A stretch of DNA of 64,000 bases, from contig NZ_CP168006.1 of NCBI RefSeq assembly GCF_041521385.1, forward strand, positions 4,060,522 through 4,124,521, in the 5' to 3' direction. Made by a program: the position numbers and the translations under genes. Below, in pieces: positions 45,541 through 55,255 of the stretch. The notes under the pieces are model-generated. The model ran no database searches and was not told where the DNA came from. It saw nothing but the letters and a program-made list of their open reading frames with translations. The stretch comes from Alcaligenes faecalis. Its GTDB lineage: Bacteria; Pseudomonadota; Gammaproteobacteria; Burkholderiales; Burkholderiaceae_B. Within the stretch, counting starts at the first letter, position 1; each line of letters starts with the position of its first letter.

Positions 45541-46089
45541 TTTAGTCAAACCTAAAAATTTCTAGATTAATGCTTGTTGTAGGTAGCCCAAAGATCAATG
45601 AAAGCTTCTGGCCGATGGTAGCCACAGCCACACGGCTGAAATCGACCCACTTCGGCCCGGGATGGGGATTCAACGCCAGCATCGAAGTGTATTGTGTCCG
45701 TCTGCTCGATTCGATTGGTCGGCGGCCCTGTCGAGACCTGGTGGCACACGGTTATCGGGTCGCCGTCAGAAAATTCGGGCTCTCGGGTTGACCTACAAGC
45801 CGCTCGTGAACATCGGTTATCCTCGAAAGCGCCAATCTCCGGTCGATCACTCATACTTACAGTTCAATTGTGAACTGATGCAGCTCTAGCAAATAGATTA
45901 GGCTCCTATTGTGGCGGGTGGCGAGAAACTAGTCGAGGTCGTGTGGTTGTTATGGAGCAGAGCCGCTCCACCTTTGTAAACGTTGTTGGATGTGAACGTG
46001 GTGCGATCCGCCCGATCGAAGGGATCGTGCGCACATATTCACAACTGGTTTAACCTAGGCAATGTCCAATCGTGTGCACATTAGTCGGC
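45541..46089. other. Scrambled non-coding stretch with gene relics
   Basis: No intact gene is seen. GC is higher than in the AT-rich gene to its left. Short protein-like pieces occur in more than one frame, for example on the minus strand near 45580-45680 (WVDFSRVAVATIGQKL), but they have no consistent start. It looks like a recombination scar between the IS remnant side and the Gabija-like operon. Confidence 0.35.
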
Positions 46090-47880
46090 CTAAAGCTCGT
46101 TTAGAAAGCGCAACCGCCCAGAGTAATAGCGGCGACCGGTTCGTTTATTTTCATTCCAACCGGAGTAAAGCATGTAGATTTCGTCACGTGCGCGGGTAAG
46201 CCCAACGTAAAACAACCGTTGACTCTCTCTCAATGCATCACCCTGCACGTTGCTCCAATGGAAGGAACCTTCATCCAGACCAAGCATGATAACAACGTCG
46301 TATTCGCACCCTTTGGCCGAGTGTAGTGTCAATAGGTTCAACTGGTTGGACGATCCGTCGCGACCGCCGAGGCGGGCCATATCGAGGTCTTGTAATACGC
46401 CGCCCGGCCGTAGAGCTGTGCTCATGAATCCCACCTGGACAGCCTGATCCGCCAAGCTTGGTTCGGATACCATTACGTCATCAAGTAGTGTTGACCTCAG
46501 TGCGGCGACAAAATTTCCACCATCTCCGTTTTGTCGATGCGCCCAAAGAAACTCGGTTACCCGTCTTCGTTCGGCGCGCGCCTCTGCGTCTGATAGCCGC
46601 CGGTACCGGAACGCCAACCAACGCTCTAGAAGCCCACGTAACAAAGGCTTTCCCTCCATCCAACCACCAGCGCACCAGGCCGCACAATCCTCGATCCAGC
46701 TAGTAAGAGCGCATTTCCGATACGGCGCCGCGTTGTCGATCCGAATAAAATTCAGTCCCGCCTCGATGACGGCTTCGGCCACGAGATCGCCGATGTCTGC
46801 CGTCCGATACAGAATGGCGATGTCGCCGACTTGACGCCCCACCTTCGCCGCCAGTGCGGCGGGGATGACTTCCGTGACAGTGCGATGTGCCTGTTCGGCC
46901 AGACCTTCTGGGCACTCGACCATTTCAATGCGGGCCGCACGGTCCCGATCCCACGCCCGGTAACCTCGCGCTTCTCCCAGTGCGCGCTCCGACGCCCGAA
47001 TAATCTCGTCAGCACATCGATAGTTCGTTTCCAAACGGACCAATTCCACGTCATCGCGATTGGCGAGTTCGTGTAATAGCCTGCCGTCGGCACCGTTGAA
47101 GCCGTACACCGATTGGTCGGCGTCGCCCACAGCAAAGAGGCGAACACCGCCATCGAACGCCAAACGCTTGACGATGCGATGCAAACCCAGACCGAGATCC
47201 TGATATTCATCCACTGCCAGCACGGGAAAACGCGCACGCACGAGTGGAAGTACCCAGTCATGCTGGGACACGAGTCGCTCGCCGTAGATGACGAGGTCAT
47301 CAAAGTCAACCAAGCCCTCCCGGTGTAGTGCTTCCTCGTAGGCTTCAGCTAATGCGGCAAGCTCCTCTTGCTCACGCCATGCAGACGTCGCTCGATCAAG
47401 GTGGACGCGGCGGTGCTTGTCCATGTCCATTTGCTTATATGGATGGCCTACACCGAAGAGTCGAGTGCCCTGTCGAGAGTACAGTTGGCGGCAGTGTTCG
47501 ACAGTAGCAACCTTAATTGGCGCCGGAAGGCCGAGATTAGCCAGATGGGCGTACGGCATCAACAAGTGGCGAAGGCAAAAACCGTGAATTGTACCAATGA
47601 ATAGACGGGACGATTCCCGCAACCCGAGCTGCCCTAGGCGACGGGTCAACTCTCTTGCACATTCCTGGCTGTAGGTGATGCAGCTGACGCCGCGTGGCGC
47701 ACGTACATCTTCCGCCAGAATGCGTGCTAGTTTGAGTACCAGGGTCTTGGTCTTGCCGCTCCCCGGTCCCGCGAGGACAACACAATGCCGTTCCGATTCG
47801 TAAGCGGCCCATTGTTGGTCATTGTCGCGCAGCTCCTCAGCCTGCAGGAGATAAGCGGTGCTTGAGCTACGCAACGGCAT
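46090..47880 (-). CDS. gajB: UvrD-like helicase of a Gabija-like system (GajB-like)
   Basis: About 596 residues from ATG 47880, which lies inside the end of the OLD-nuclease gene (14-base overlap). SF1 helicase motifs are complete: Walker A AGPGSGKTKTL near residue 33, motif II VDEYQDLG, motif III VGDADQSVYGF, motif V LHSAKGCEYDVV and motif VI VGLTRARDEIYML. In Gabija, GajB senses nucleic-acid ends or depleted nucleotides and works with GajA to cut phage DNA. It is somewhat longer than the described GajB of about 500 residues. Gene order and coupling match Gabija; a class-2 OLD/UvrD repair pair is the alternative. Confidence 0.8.
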   Translation of the reverse strand: MPLRSSSTAYLLQAEELRDNDQQWAAYESERHCVVLAGPGSGKTKTLVLKLARILAEDVRAPRGVSCITYSQECARELTRRLGQLGLRESSRLFIGTIHGFCLRHLLMPYAHLANLGLPAPIKVATVEHCRQLYSRQGTRLFGVGHPYKQMDMDKHRRVHLDRATSAWREQEELAALAEAYEEALHREGLVDFDDLVIYGERLVSQHDWVLPLVRARFPVLAVDEYQDLGLGLHRIVKRLAFDGGVRLFAVGDADQSVYGFNGADGRLLHELANRDDVELVRLETNYRCADEIIRASERALGEARGYRAWDRDRAARIEMVECPEGLAEQAHRTVTEVIPAALAAKVGRQVGDIAILYRTADIGDLVAEAVIEAGLNFIRIDNAAPYRKCALTSWIEDCAAWCAGGWMEGKPLLRGLLERWLAFRYRRLSDAEARAERRRVTEFLWAHRQNGDGGNFVAALRSTLLDDVMVSEPSLADQAVQVGFMSTALRPGGVLQDLDMARLGGRDGSSNQLNLLTLHSAKGCEYDVVIMLGLDEGSFHWSNVQGDALRESQRLFYVGLTRARDEIYMLYSGWNENKRTGRRYYSGRLRFLNEL

Positions 47881-49651
47881 CGCGAATGTGCTCCAATGCA
47901 TGCCGAATATATGCAGGGCAAGTGCCCGCCGTAGCAAAACCGGCAAGCGCTTGGGCAAAGCGTCCCTTTCCGATGCGCTCAATCAATTTCAACAATCTTT
48001 CGTTGTTGAGCGTTGCTGGATCATCCACCCAGCCGGCGAGAGCCTCACGGGTTTGCTCGCTTGTCGACAACTCGCTCTCGATAACATCCCGGATGCTACC
48101 GCCAAGGCCAGCTTGAAACAATTCGAGCTCAAGCGTGCTTTCGTTGACAAAGTACCCATACTCCTCGCCCAGATCCCAAGGTTCGTCTTCATCCAGCTCA
48201 TCCCATTCATCCTCAGTGACAGCGAGTTCGAGTAGTTTAAGCAGTCGCTTGAGGGCCAAAGGGGGCCTATCGTTGATGGGATCTAAGTCGGTGAGTATCA
48301 CATGCGGGATACTCAGGCCTGTCGGCCCCACCAGCTTGATGTAAGGCGCGAAATTGGTACCGCTAACGGAGCACACGGAGATGCCCAGGATGTCTAGGTG
48401 AATATCCAGTGCTTCCGCGAACGCCGGAATGAGGAAACGCTCTGCGTCCCCTTCGACAAAGATGATGCCGCGGGCGAAGAATAGTTCGCCTCGTGTGACG
48501 TCGATGTAACGTTGCAGGTCATCTTCATCGTCATCGCTCAGAGGTGCTGTCGCCGTAGAGGTCGCTGTCGTTGCACCGCTTGTGGGATCGTAGCGCAGCA
48601 GTACGACGGACCGGATCGGTGCGACGCTGGCGATGTGGGGCGAATGCGTTGTCAGGATGGTCGTCATGTTGGATGGCCTGTCATCGCCAGGTGATTCACC
48701 AAGAAAGTACCGGTACACCAAACGTTGAACGTGCGGGTGAAGATGTGCTTCGGGTTCTTCAATGGCAAAGAAGGTGTGATCGCGCTCTCCGTCGACGACG
48801 AGGCGATCGAGTTCCAGACTCTTCAGGGCGAGGAAAATCAGGTTGGCAGTGCCCAGGCTGGCATCACCGATGCCTCTAGCCCCGTTGTCGATGAGGATGC
48901 GCAGGCTGCGCAACAAAGCGTCGACGCGAGCAGGTGCAAGCCCCAGTTTGATGGGAACGGTGTGCTTGTTCCCGACGATGGCCAGCAGGCGTGCACCGAT
49001 CCTTTCTGCGGTGATGACGACTTCGTCGCGGTCCGCTAGGTCTGTTTGCGCTTCGCTGACCATCTGTTGGATCTCTTCGCGCGCTTCCGGATCAAGGTCG
49101 GAGGTCAATTCCTCGATGAGCGGTCGAAGCGGCGACCGACGCCAACTGGAAAGGTCCTTCTCCGCGTCACGCAGGGCAGCCTGCACATCGAGCGGCAACT
49201 GTCGCCGTTGCATCGCGCCGATGGCGTTGTCTTCATCATCGCCACCAAAGATCACATATTCGTAGTCAGCCAAACTCTGGGGTGGCGTGCCGGCAAGGCT
49301 CGCTTTGGGTCGAAAGCGATAGTTGAGGCGAGCGACGGTCGGTGGACCAACGTCGACGAGGCAATCGGCCAAGCTTGCGACTAGGTTGGCGTCATTGTCG
49401 AAATCCGTTAGTTCTATTGCAATTTCTACGGTGGCGCCCAGTTTGTTATCTCCAAGGCCGTCCCAAAATTGCTCCAGTCCTAGTTGCCGATCCCGCTCGG
49501 ACAGACCCGGGTCGAGCACTAACTGCAGTGCTTGGATGAAGTTGCTTTTGCCCGCCTTGTTCTCGCCCACGATCACAATGCTCTCGGTGGTTTCCACAGC
49601 TAGAGCCTCGAAATTAGCGAAATTTCTGATACTGATCCTCGAAATGTGCAT
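47867..49651 (-). CDS. gajA: OLD-family ATPase-nuclease of a Gabija-like system (GajA-like)
   Basis: A 594-residue protein. An ABC-type ATPase occupies the N-terminal part: ISIRNFANFEALAVE, Walker A GENKAGKS at 29-36, and Walker B/signature FAIEEPEAHLHPH in mid-protein. A TOPRIM nuclease follows with IIFVEGDAERFLIPAFAEAL and an LTDLDPIND metal-binding segment. GajA is about this size and architecture. It is first in a two-gene operon with the UvrD-like helicase. High GC relative to the AT-rich neighbours on both sides suggests separate acquisition. Defence against phage is inferred from the known system. Confidence 0.82.
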   Translation of the reverse strand: MHISRISIRNFANFEALAVETTESIVIVGENKAGKSNFIQALQLVLDPGLSERDRQLGLEQFWDGLGDNKLGATVEIAIELTDFDNDANLVASLADCLVDVGPPTVARLNYRFRPKASLAGTPPQSLADYEYVIFGGDDEDNAIGAMQRRQLPLDVQAALRDAEKDLSSWRRSPLRPLIEELTSDLDPEAREEIQQMVSEAQTDLADRDEVVITAERIGARLLAIVGNKHTVPIKLGLAPARVDALLRSLRILIDNGARGIGDASLGTANLIFLALKSLELDRLVVDGERDHTFFAIEEPEAHLHPHVQRLVYRYFLGESPGDDRPSNMTTILTTHSPHIASVAPIRSVVLLRYDPTSGATTATSTATAPLSDDDEDDLQRYIDVTRGELFFARGIIFVEGDAERFLIPAFAEALDIHLDILGISVCSVSGTNFAPYIKLVGPTGLSIPHVILTDLDPINDRPPLALKRLLKLLELAVTEDEWDELDEDEPWDLGEEYGYFVNESTLELELFQAGLGGSIRDVIESELSTSEQTREALAGWVDDPATLNNERLLKLIERIGKGRFAQALAGFATAGTCPAYIRHALEHIRDAVA

Positions 49652-49683
49652 GCTGTCCCCTTGACACGATCTGTATGGTCATC

Positions 49684-49845
49684 ATGTTACCTCGGCGTAA
49701 TTTGAAGCTCGCCGAAGACTGCATAGACTTCAGCGTGAAAACCCAGCTTCCTGCGGGCATTCGCCTAAGCAAGCACTCGGCTAAGGCTAAACGCTACTCG
49801 TATGTTCGTTACCACGGCGAAGCTGGCCTTCCAGTGTCTATATAA
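49684..49845 (+). CDS. Possible small ORF or relic divergent from Gabija-like operon
   Basis: An open frame of 53 codons (begins MLPRRNLKLAEDCIDFSV, ends GLPVSI) with basic, protein-like composition. It starts 33 bases from the gajA-like start on the opposite strand. There is no clear RBS. It may be the tail of a lost gene rather than a functional small protein. Confidence 0.25.
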   Translation: MLPRRNLKLAEDCIDFSVKTQLPAGIRLSKHSAKAKRYSYVRYHGEAGLPVSI

Positions 49846-49894
49846 AAGTACAGGCCAACGGCCGGAGGTGGTCGATTGCGGCTGAACCGAACTG

Positions 49895-50806
49895 TTAGCG
49901 GTTTTCACGGATTCGAATTTTTTCACTAACTAGTTGAGGTCCATGTTTGGTAACCATAACTATGGAGTCAGCAACTACATTACTAATTTCAATTAATCGA
50001 TCTGCCGTTATTTGGAATTTGGCTATATACATCGCCGTCGCCATAATGTGGTAATAGATGGCCATCAACAAAAAATAGAGAGAGAAATTATACTGCTCAA
50101 CCCATTGTGCTTCTGCCATACTTTCAACATTTCCAATGGCGCGCAACATAATCTTATTTAACACATCTTCGGCATCGTTATGTGCTTGTGAACACAAGGC
50201 TGCGTATACCGTACGATAACCAACTTCGTCGTCTATTTCTTTGAATCGATCAAATGTGCTCGGCCAAGGCAGCTCAACCGTATCGAAGTTCACTCCTGCC
50301 AAGGCAAGAGACTCACGAAGCACATACTCATAATGATCTAATGCGGCGTATTTCCCTGCAATCCGCTGAAGGTGATGGCTTTTTAATTCCTGTGGATGTT
50401 TTGACCGCTGAACACTTTCTTTCCAGTTTTTGTTTTGTTTCCGCTCTATCTTCAAGTGATCCTTGAAATAGGCGATTTGCTTTTCCATGGAATCGCCTAA
50501 GCTTACGTAGTGCAGGTTTACGGCCCCCTCTATAGCTGTTCTACATAGCGCTTCGCTTGATGGAAATTGGCCTAGAAGAAAAGTACTGGCAACACCACAA
50601 CAATACTCATAGTTTCTTCTGTACATATCGTTCATACAAGGCCATGATACATTTCCTGATAATTCATTTTCATGCTCAATGCAAGCTTGGTGAACTAATT
50701 CATCTGTTTTTTCTAGGCAATAAATTGCATTGTGTAAAGGCGCATTAAGCTCCATGTCTGATGATAGTGTTCTTTTGTCTATAAAATTAGCAACGAGATT
50801 GTCCAC
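49895..50806 (-). CDS. Hypothetical protein, possibly DUF5677-like
   Basis: A 303-residue helical protein without signal peptide. FPSSEALCRTAIEGAVNLHYVSLGD and YAALCSQAHNDAEDV resemble proteins of the DUF5677/HEPN-like type, where an R...H pair is common, but this is a weak pattern match. GC is lower than in the Gabija-like operon. It lies in the defence-rich cargo region and could be a stand-alone defence gene. No Shine-Dalgarno is obvious before ATG 50806. Confidence 0.55.
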   Translation of the reverse strand: MDNLVANFIDKRTLSSDMELNAPLHNAIYCLEKTDELVHQACIEHENELSGNVSWPCMNDMYRRNYEYCCGVASTFLLGQFPSSEALCRTAIEGAVNLHYVSLGDSMEKQIAYFKDHLKIERKQNKNWKESVQRSKHPQELKSHHLQRIAGKYAALDHYEYVLRESLALAGVNFDTVELPWPSTFDRFKEIDDEVGYRTVYAALCSQAHNDAEDVLNKIMLRAIGNVESMAEAQWVEQYNFSLYFLLMAIYYHIMATAMYIAKFQITADRLIEISNVVADSIVMVTKHGPQLVSEKIRIRENR

Positions 50807-51226
50807 GACGATTGATTTACCTATAACTATTTATTTAAACAGGAACCTTGCTGTTTAACTCCAGGCGTTGCTGCATAAAACATCAGCGCAACTCTCATAT
50901 AGAACGGCTTGCTGTTTGCATTTTCTTGAAATTCAGGTGCTTCCTAACCCTACTAGGTTTGATCAAAATGCGGCTAGCCGATTGATAAGAAAAAAGCAAG
51001 CACCAAGAGTGTTCGAATGGCTACTTTGCGCTCAATCGTTGGCCGACCGTTTCTGGCCGAACGCAGTCCTTCGCAGCATTCTCAAGTTGGGACAAAATAT
51101 AGCAGGTATTGCCAAGTCAAATCTGCTCTACTATAAATGATTTCTAAATCCACCGCGCACTCCGAAAAGCTGGGTGATTAGCGGGTGTCCAGATTCAAAT
51201 TCTCCGATCCGCCGCATTGTTTCCTT
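50807..51226. other. Non-coding stretch
   Basis: No convincing gene. It contains GGCGTTGCTGCATAAAA near 50869, reminiscent of some IS terminal repeats, and an open frame of 90 codons (50868-51140, plus strand) with no start signal. I see no transposase. It separates cargo from the ICE maintenance block. Confidence 0.3.
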
Positions 51227-51526
51227 TCATGCATTCAATGCTGCTGAAACCGGCTCGAATAGCTCTTTCGCCTTCTGCTCACCATATTTAGCCACTCGCT
51301 CTTCGTATCCAAGCCCATCCTGTGGTTGAGCGGCTTGTAAGCTTTCGTATGCAGCCTGATCTGCTTCTATCAAAGACTCGTACTTAGCTAAGAGCTTCTC
51401 TCGCTCGTCCTTTTTGTAAAACTCATCAGCGAGCTTGAGTATGGCAAAAATCCTCAATGGCTTCTGGATCTCGGCTAGCGCCTTCATGAGTTCCTGCACC
51501 TGGTCCGCCTCTTTGTTAAACGACAT
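51227..51526 (-). CDS. Small helical hypothetical protein
   Basis: A 99-residue Lys/Glu/Ala-rich helical protein (VQELMKALAEIQKPLRIFAILKLADEF). CTGGAGAGA precedes the ATG at a good distance. No family is recognised. It lies after the SNF2-like helicase gene on the same strand, separated by 160 bases, and lacks the hairpin leader typical of the block upstream. Confidence 0.6.
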   Translation of the reverse strand: MSFNKEADQVQELMKALAEIQKPLRIFAILKLADEFYKKDEREKLLAKYESLIEADQAAYESLQAAQPQDGLGYEERVAKYGEQKAKELFEPVSAALNA

Positions 51527-51686
51527 TCAAATCTCTCCAGTTTTCAATAAACAAACAATTGATTGGTCGAACAACATGCTTTTTTATTGCTAACCACTAT
51601 AGCCAATATTCCTTCTAAAGATACATATCATCTGTTGACAAAAAAATGCCCCTCATGCGAGGGGCAAAGTAGGAGCTATGACAAGG

Positions 51687-53984
51687 TTAAGCGTTAGCTA
51701 ACAACTGCTTTGCCAACTGGACCTCAATACTGTCACCGGCATCATTCAGAACATCCAAGCCACAATCAGGCATATCCCCTGACGTTGACTGCGTAACAGC
51801 GATCTTCTTGGCCATCAGCCTTAAACACTCCACCTGGCTGGAACCTGAGTAGCCCAAGAACACGACCTTGACTGGATGCTTCTGGCCAATCCGCCATGAC
51901 CGTCTGCCCGCCTGCATTAACGTGTAGACGTTAAAGCCAGACTGCATGAACACAATCGTAGGAAACTCCAGCAGATCCAGGCCAGTCTTGACCAGCTCTG
52001 GATTGGTGACAAGGACGTCAATACCCCGCTCCACCTGGTCAGCAACCCAGTCTTCGCGTCGAGCTGCGTCAACAGAAGCACGCAACACAGCAACTTTGAA
52101 GCCGTTCATCTCAAGGTGGCTTTTGAGTCGAGCGGTGGTGTCACGTGTACCCGAGTAAATCGAGTACACCAGCACCTTTCTTCCTTGGGCCTTCTCCTGT
52201 TTACACAGATCCAAGAGCTGTTGCTCTTTGGGGGTAAGCTCTGACTCCTGAAAAACAGGCCCTTGCGAAAACAAGACTGCCTTACTTCGAGGGTGCCGGA
52301 CGGTTTCTGGGCGAAAGCAGCACTCTGGCCAAGCCAGTAGCGTATTCATCACAACCCCAAGCAAGCTATTGTCCTTTTGGGCCAACGCCTTCTTGAGCTC
52401 ATACACCAAGTGCTTTGCCATGCGCTGATAGGCCTCATCCTGCGCCTGGCTCATTGGTACGTTAATGAAGTGCTCGTCATAGTCAGGCAAGACGTTCTGG
52501 CCAATGTCGCGCAACTTCAGGAAAACGGTGATCGGCACTACATACCGCATAATGCCAACCGGACCAAAGCCAGGAGCTTTACTGGTCCGTACCGTCATCT
52601 GCTTACCTTTAGCGGTGCGATGCGATGGGCCAGTGCTTTCCTTGTACACGTCTTTGAGCACGCCATGCTCACGCATGAACGCCATAGCTGCGCTTCCCAT
52701 TGACCCAGTACGAGCAGGTTTGAAGCCATCTTGAATCATCTGTGTCGGATTTATTCTCCACAAAAGATGAAACAGGTCGCTCGCATAGCCCCCCATCAGT
52801 GTCCCTGTGAGCAGCAGTGTTTTTTGGCATTGGCTGGCCAGCACGCCCATGGCCTGGCCTTGGGCTGAGCCCTCATTTTTGTATTCATGGCCTTCATCTA
52901 CAACCAAAAGACCGAAATACCCACGAGGAAGGTAGCGTTTAACAAATTCCGTTGCTTGATAGCCCCCCTCCCCTATACTGAACTCAAAGGACGCGAGGGA
53001 TCGCTCCATACGCATGGCCTGCCGATCGGAGAAAACAAGCTCGCCAGACTCATCCATGAGGTTGAGAAACTCATAGACGTTATCGTCGAGCATTCCCCCA
53101 AGCAGATCCTCCCCAAAGATCGAGAGCAATTTGCGAGCGGTTTTATCTCCGATCGTCGGCATTTGCTTCAAGGCACCCAATACTAGATCGTGCATGGAGT
53201 CGATACGCTTACCTGCACGAATCAACGTCCACAAGGTGCTATCGCAGTGGCTGCATTTACAATGTCTGTCTGCAAGCATGAGTGAGGCCGCCTCAGCCGA
53301 GAGCGGCATCATTTCACCATCCGCATTCTCACGTTCGATGGGTTCCATGCAATCAGGGCAGCAAGCAAACCTAAACCGTTGACCATCTTGCAATACCTGG
53401 CGAGTCAAAAATGCCGGTTTCCAGTGAAACCCCATGCGCATACGCACACGCCCAAGCACAAAGAACTCTGGCTTGCTGGTTTTCAAACTGAGGGCATTTC
53501 GTAACGCCAACAATTTGCGTAACGTATCCGGCCCATTCAGAATCCAAACCTTAGCACCAGGGACGGTGGCCAGGATCTCACGTCGCCACTTATAGACCAA
53601 ATGAGGCGGCGAAACGATCAGGGTACGTGGATGCGTACTCTGCATTAAAGCCGCAACACATATGGCCATCATGGTTTTGCCCGTGCCCATATCCGCATTG
53701 AGTACCGCTGCCGGTTCATTGTGATCCAACAACAGCTTCACAACGGCGTGTACAGCATGGGCCTGGGCTTCAAATGGCTGACGGGTCAGATTGTCCAGAA
53801 CGTGTTGCCGCGCACGCCAAACGGGAGTTTGAGTATCCAGGTCCGGATCGTAAATAGGCGGGTTCTGGCGACGGACTTGCTCCAACAAGCCCTCACCAAA
53901 CTGATCAATAAAATTGGCCAGAGGCATATGCAGCTCATCGGCATCTTGCTCTGGGGTATCTAGCTGGGGATGTATAGCGCCCAT
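51687..53984 (-). CDS. SNF2/DEAD-box-type helicase of the ICE maintenance block
   Basis: About 765 residues from ATG 53984, preceded by GGAGAG. SF2 motifs: Walker A NADMGTGKT near residue 98, DEGH box in LLVVDEGHEYKN near 365, LLLTGTLMGG, then motifs V-VI VTNPELVKTGLDLLEF and QAGRRSWRIGQ. A zinc-binding insert lies between (CCPDCMEPI, CKCSHCDS). Such helicases are common in PFGI-1-type ICEs and may act in element replication or in remodelling protein-DNA complexes. It has a hairpin leader that partly pairs with the RBS. Confidence 0.85.
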   Translation of the reverse strand: MGAIHPQLDTPEQDADELHMPLANFIDQFGEGLLEQVRRQNPPIYDPDLDTQTPVWRARQHVLDNLTRQPFEAQAHAVHAVVKLLLDHNEPAAVLNADMGTGKTMMAICVAALMQSTHPRTLIVSPPHLVYKWRREILATVPGAKVWILNGPDTLRKLLALRNALSLKTSKPEFFVLGRVRMRMGFHWKPAFLTRQVLQDGQRFRFACCPDCMEPIERENADGEMMPLSAEAASLMLADRHCKCSHCDSTLWTLIRAGKRIDSMHDLVLGALKQMPTIGDKTARKLLSIFGEDLLGGMLDDNVYEFLNLMDESGELVFSDRQAMRMERSLASFEFSIGEGGYQATEFVKRYLPRGYFGLLVVDEGHEYKNEGSAQGQAMGVLASQCQKTLLLTGTLMGGYASDLFHLLWRINPTQMIQDGFKPARTGSMGSAAMAFMREHGVLKDVYKESTGPSHRTAKGKQMTVRTSKAPGFGPVGIMRYVVPITVFLKLRDIGQNVLPDYDEHFINVPMSQAQDEAYQRMAKHLVYELKKALAQKDNSLLGVVMNTLLAWPECCFRPETVRHPRSKAVLFSQGPVFQESELTPKEQQLLDLCKQEKAQGRKVLVYSIYSGTRDTTARLKSHLEMNGFKVAVLRASVDAARREDWVADQVERGIDVLVTNPELVKTGLDLLEFPTIVFMQSGFNVYTLMQAGRRSWRIGQKHPVKVVFLGYSGSSQVECLRLMAKKIAVTQSTSGDMPDCGLDVLNDAGDSIEVQLAKQLLANA

Positions 53985-53985
53985 A

Positions 53986-54034
53986 CTGGCTCTCCACAAA
54001 AGGGATACGGGGAGCCAGCGGGGCTGCTCCCCGC
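53986..54034 (-). promoter_or_regulatory. Hairpin leader of SNF2-like helicase gene
   Basis: On the transcript, CUGGCUC (54012-54018) pairs with GAGCCAG (53986-53992), which includes part of the GGAGAG Shine-Dalgarno. A GC-rich hairpin, GCGGGG/CCCCGC (54018-54034), lies directly upstream. See the family of leaders in the findings. Confidence 0.5.
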
Positions 54035-54096
54035 ATGGGTTAGAAAAAAATGTAGAAAAGGCTGGATCCGTAAATCAGCCAATCAGCTTAGAAAAA

Positions 54097-54723
54097 CTAC
54101 AACTGCAAACGTAGGCGCCCTACCCTGACCCCATCAGAGATGAAATCAAGAAAATGCTCACTTAGGCTCACCCGAACTGCCTTGACAGGGCCAAGCGTGG
54201 GATACAAATCGCTGCCCATTATCTGCACAGCTTGCTTATCACGGCACCACGCCAAAACCTCTGCACGCCAATGGTCCAGAAGGGCCACCGGCGACAAGCT
54301 TTTAATCAGTTGCCAGGCACGATCATCGAGATCATTCTCCTGAGCCTCGTTAAGGCTGACCAAGTCGCTCACTGCTGAGTAGTACAGAGCCCAACCGATT
54401 CGATTGGCACGGTCTGGCTCCTGTAGATTCTTGTCAAATACCCACAGTTGCCCCAGAGGACCAAACAGGTTTTGCTTAGGCAACCTGCCGGTGTGTTTGC
54501 CTAAGCGATCCACACCGCCAACCTCCACTAAGTGGCGTTGGCCATCATCACCGCGCAAGTGAAAGCGTTGTATACCGCCTTCCTTATTGCCCAACTGCAT
54601 CGCAGCCATGAATTGCATCAGCGATCCATCGCGTCCATACAGCGAAACGAACAAAAAGCGGCCGTCCGACTCTCGGATGCAGGCATCTGCCCAGACTTCA
54701 GGAAACTCCTCTACTTGGTACAT
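54097..54723 (-). CDS. Conserved ICE protein, unknown function
   Basis: About 208 residues from ATG 54723; a GTG one codon earlier is also possible. It is soluble with mixed composition and several Trp (VWADACIRES, LGQLWVFDKN, LDHWRAEVLAWCRDK). No domain is recognised. It lies between the SNF2-like helicase gene and another small ICE gene, all on the minus strand. GGAGCTCG precedes the start; unlike its neighbours it lacks the U-loop hairpin. Confidence 0.65.
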   Translation of the reverse strand: MYQVEEFPEVWADACIRESDGRFLFVSLYGRDGSLMQFMAAMQLGNKEGGIQRFHLRGDDGQRHLVEVGGVDRLGKHTGRLPKQNLFGPLGQLWVFDKNLQEPDRANRIGWALYYSAVSDLVSLNEAQENDLDDRAWQLIKSLSPVALLDHWRAEVLAWCRDKQAVQIMGSDLYPTLGPVKAVRVSLSEHFLDFISDGVRVGRLRLQL

Positions 54724-54804
54724 CACCGAGCTCCATAGTTATGCGACTAGCCCCTTCCTCGCAAAGAGGAGGAAGAGGCCAGGCCGCGTCGTTTAGAGAG
54801 ATGA

Positions 54805-55146
54805 TCAAGCCAAGCGCACGGCAAAGGAGCCGTTAGCTTTATGGGTGATGTCTCGATTCCCCACGTTGTTCCAGGAATCGCGTTCGACCTCAGTGAACAT
54901 ATTTGCTGGCACAGTGATTTTGAGCCGGTGCAACACCGCTTTAAAATACTCCAGGCTCAAACCAAATGGGTTGGACTCATAAAGATTGCTATACAGATAC
55001 TGATCATCGAACTCGGTCACGTCCGGATCCACAAAATCCACTTGCTTTTCGATGACCAAAAAATAATGCCCCAAAGCCCTATCCCAACCTAACAGCACGG
55101 TAACGGGATGATCTTTATAGGTGGTTTCAAAGTAATGACGACTCAT
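54805..55146 (-). CDS. Small conserved ICE protein
   Basis: About 113 residues from ATG 55146 (MSRHYFETTYKDHPVTVLLGWDR). It resembles small hypothetical proteins seen in PFGI-1-class ICEs beside helicase and RadC genes. Aromatic and acidic, without signal or membrane segment. CTGGAG serves as RBS, and a perfect 8-bp stem traps the start codon. The function is unknown. Confidence 0.7.
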   Translation of the reverse strand: MSRHYFETTYKDHPVTVLLGWDRALGHYFLVIEKQVDFVDPDVTEFDDQYLYSNLYESNPFGLSLEYFKAVLHRLKITVPANMFTEVERDSWNNVGNRDITHKANGSFAVRLA

Positions 55147-55169
55147 GACAAACTCCAGAAAATGAGTCG
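55139..55169 (-). promoter_or_regulatory. Start-codon-trapping stem-loop
   Basis: CGACTCAT (55139-55146) and ATGAGTCG (55162-55169) are perfectly complementary. In the RNA the AUG at 55146 lies inside the stem and the CUGGAG Shine-Dalgarno is in the loop. Confidence 0.55.
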
Positions 55170-55255
55170 CAACGTCCCATAAGGGCCGCAGCGACCCCAT
55201 GGGTACAGGTTAAAAACGCCCAAATGCGGGCTAAACAAACAAGAAATGACTCAAG

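Noticed and set aside
50866..50886. GGCGTTGCTGCATAAAA, similar to some IS ends
   Set aside because: No transposase fragment or second end was found nearby, so an IS cannot be supported.
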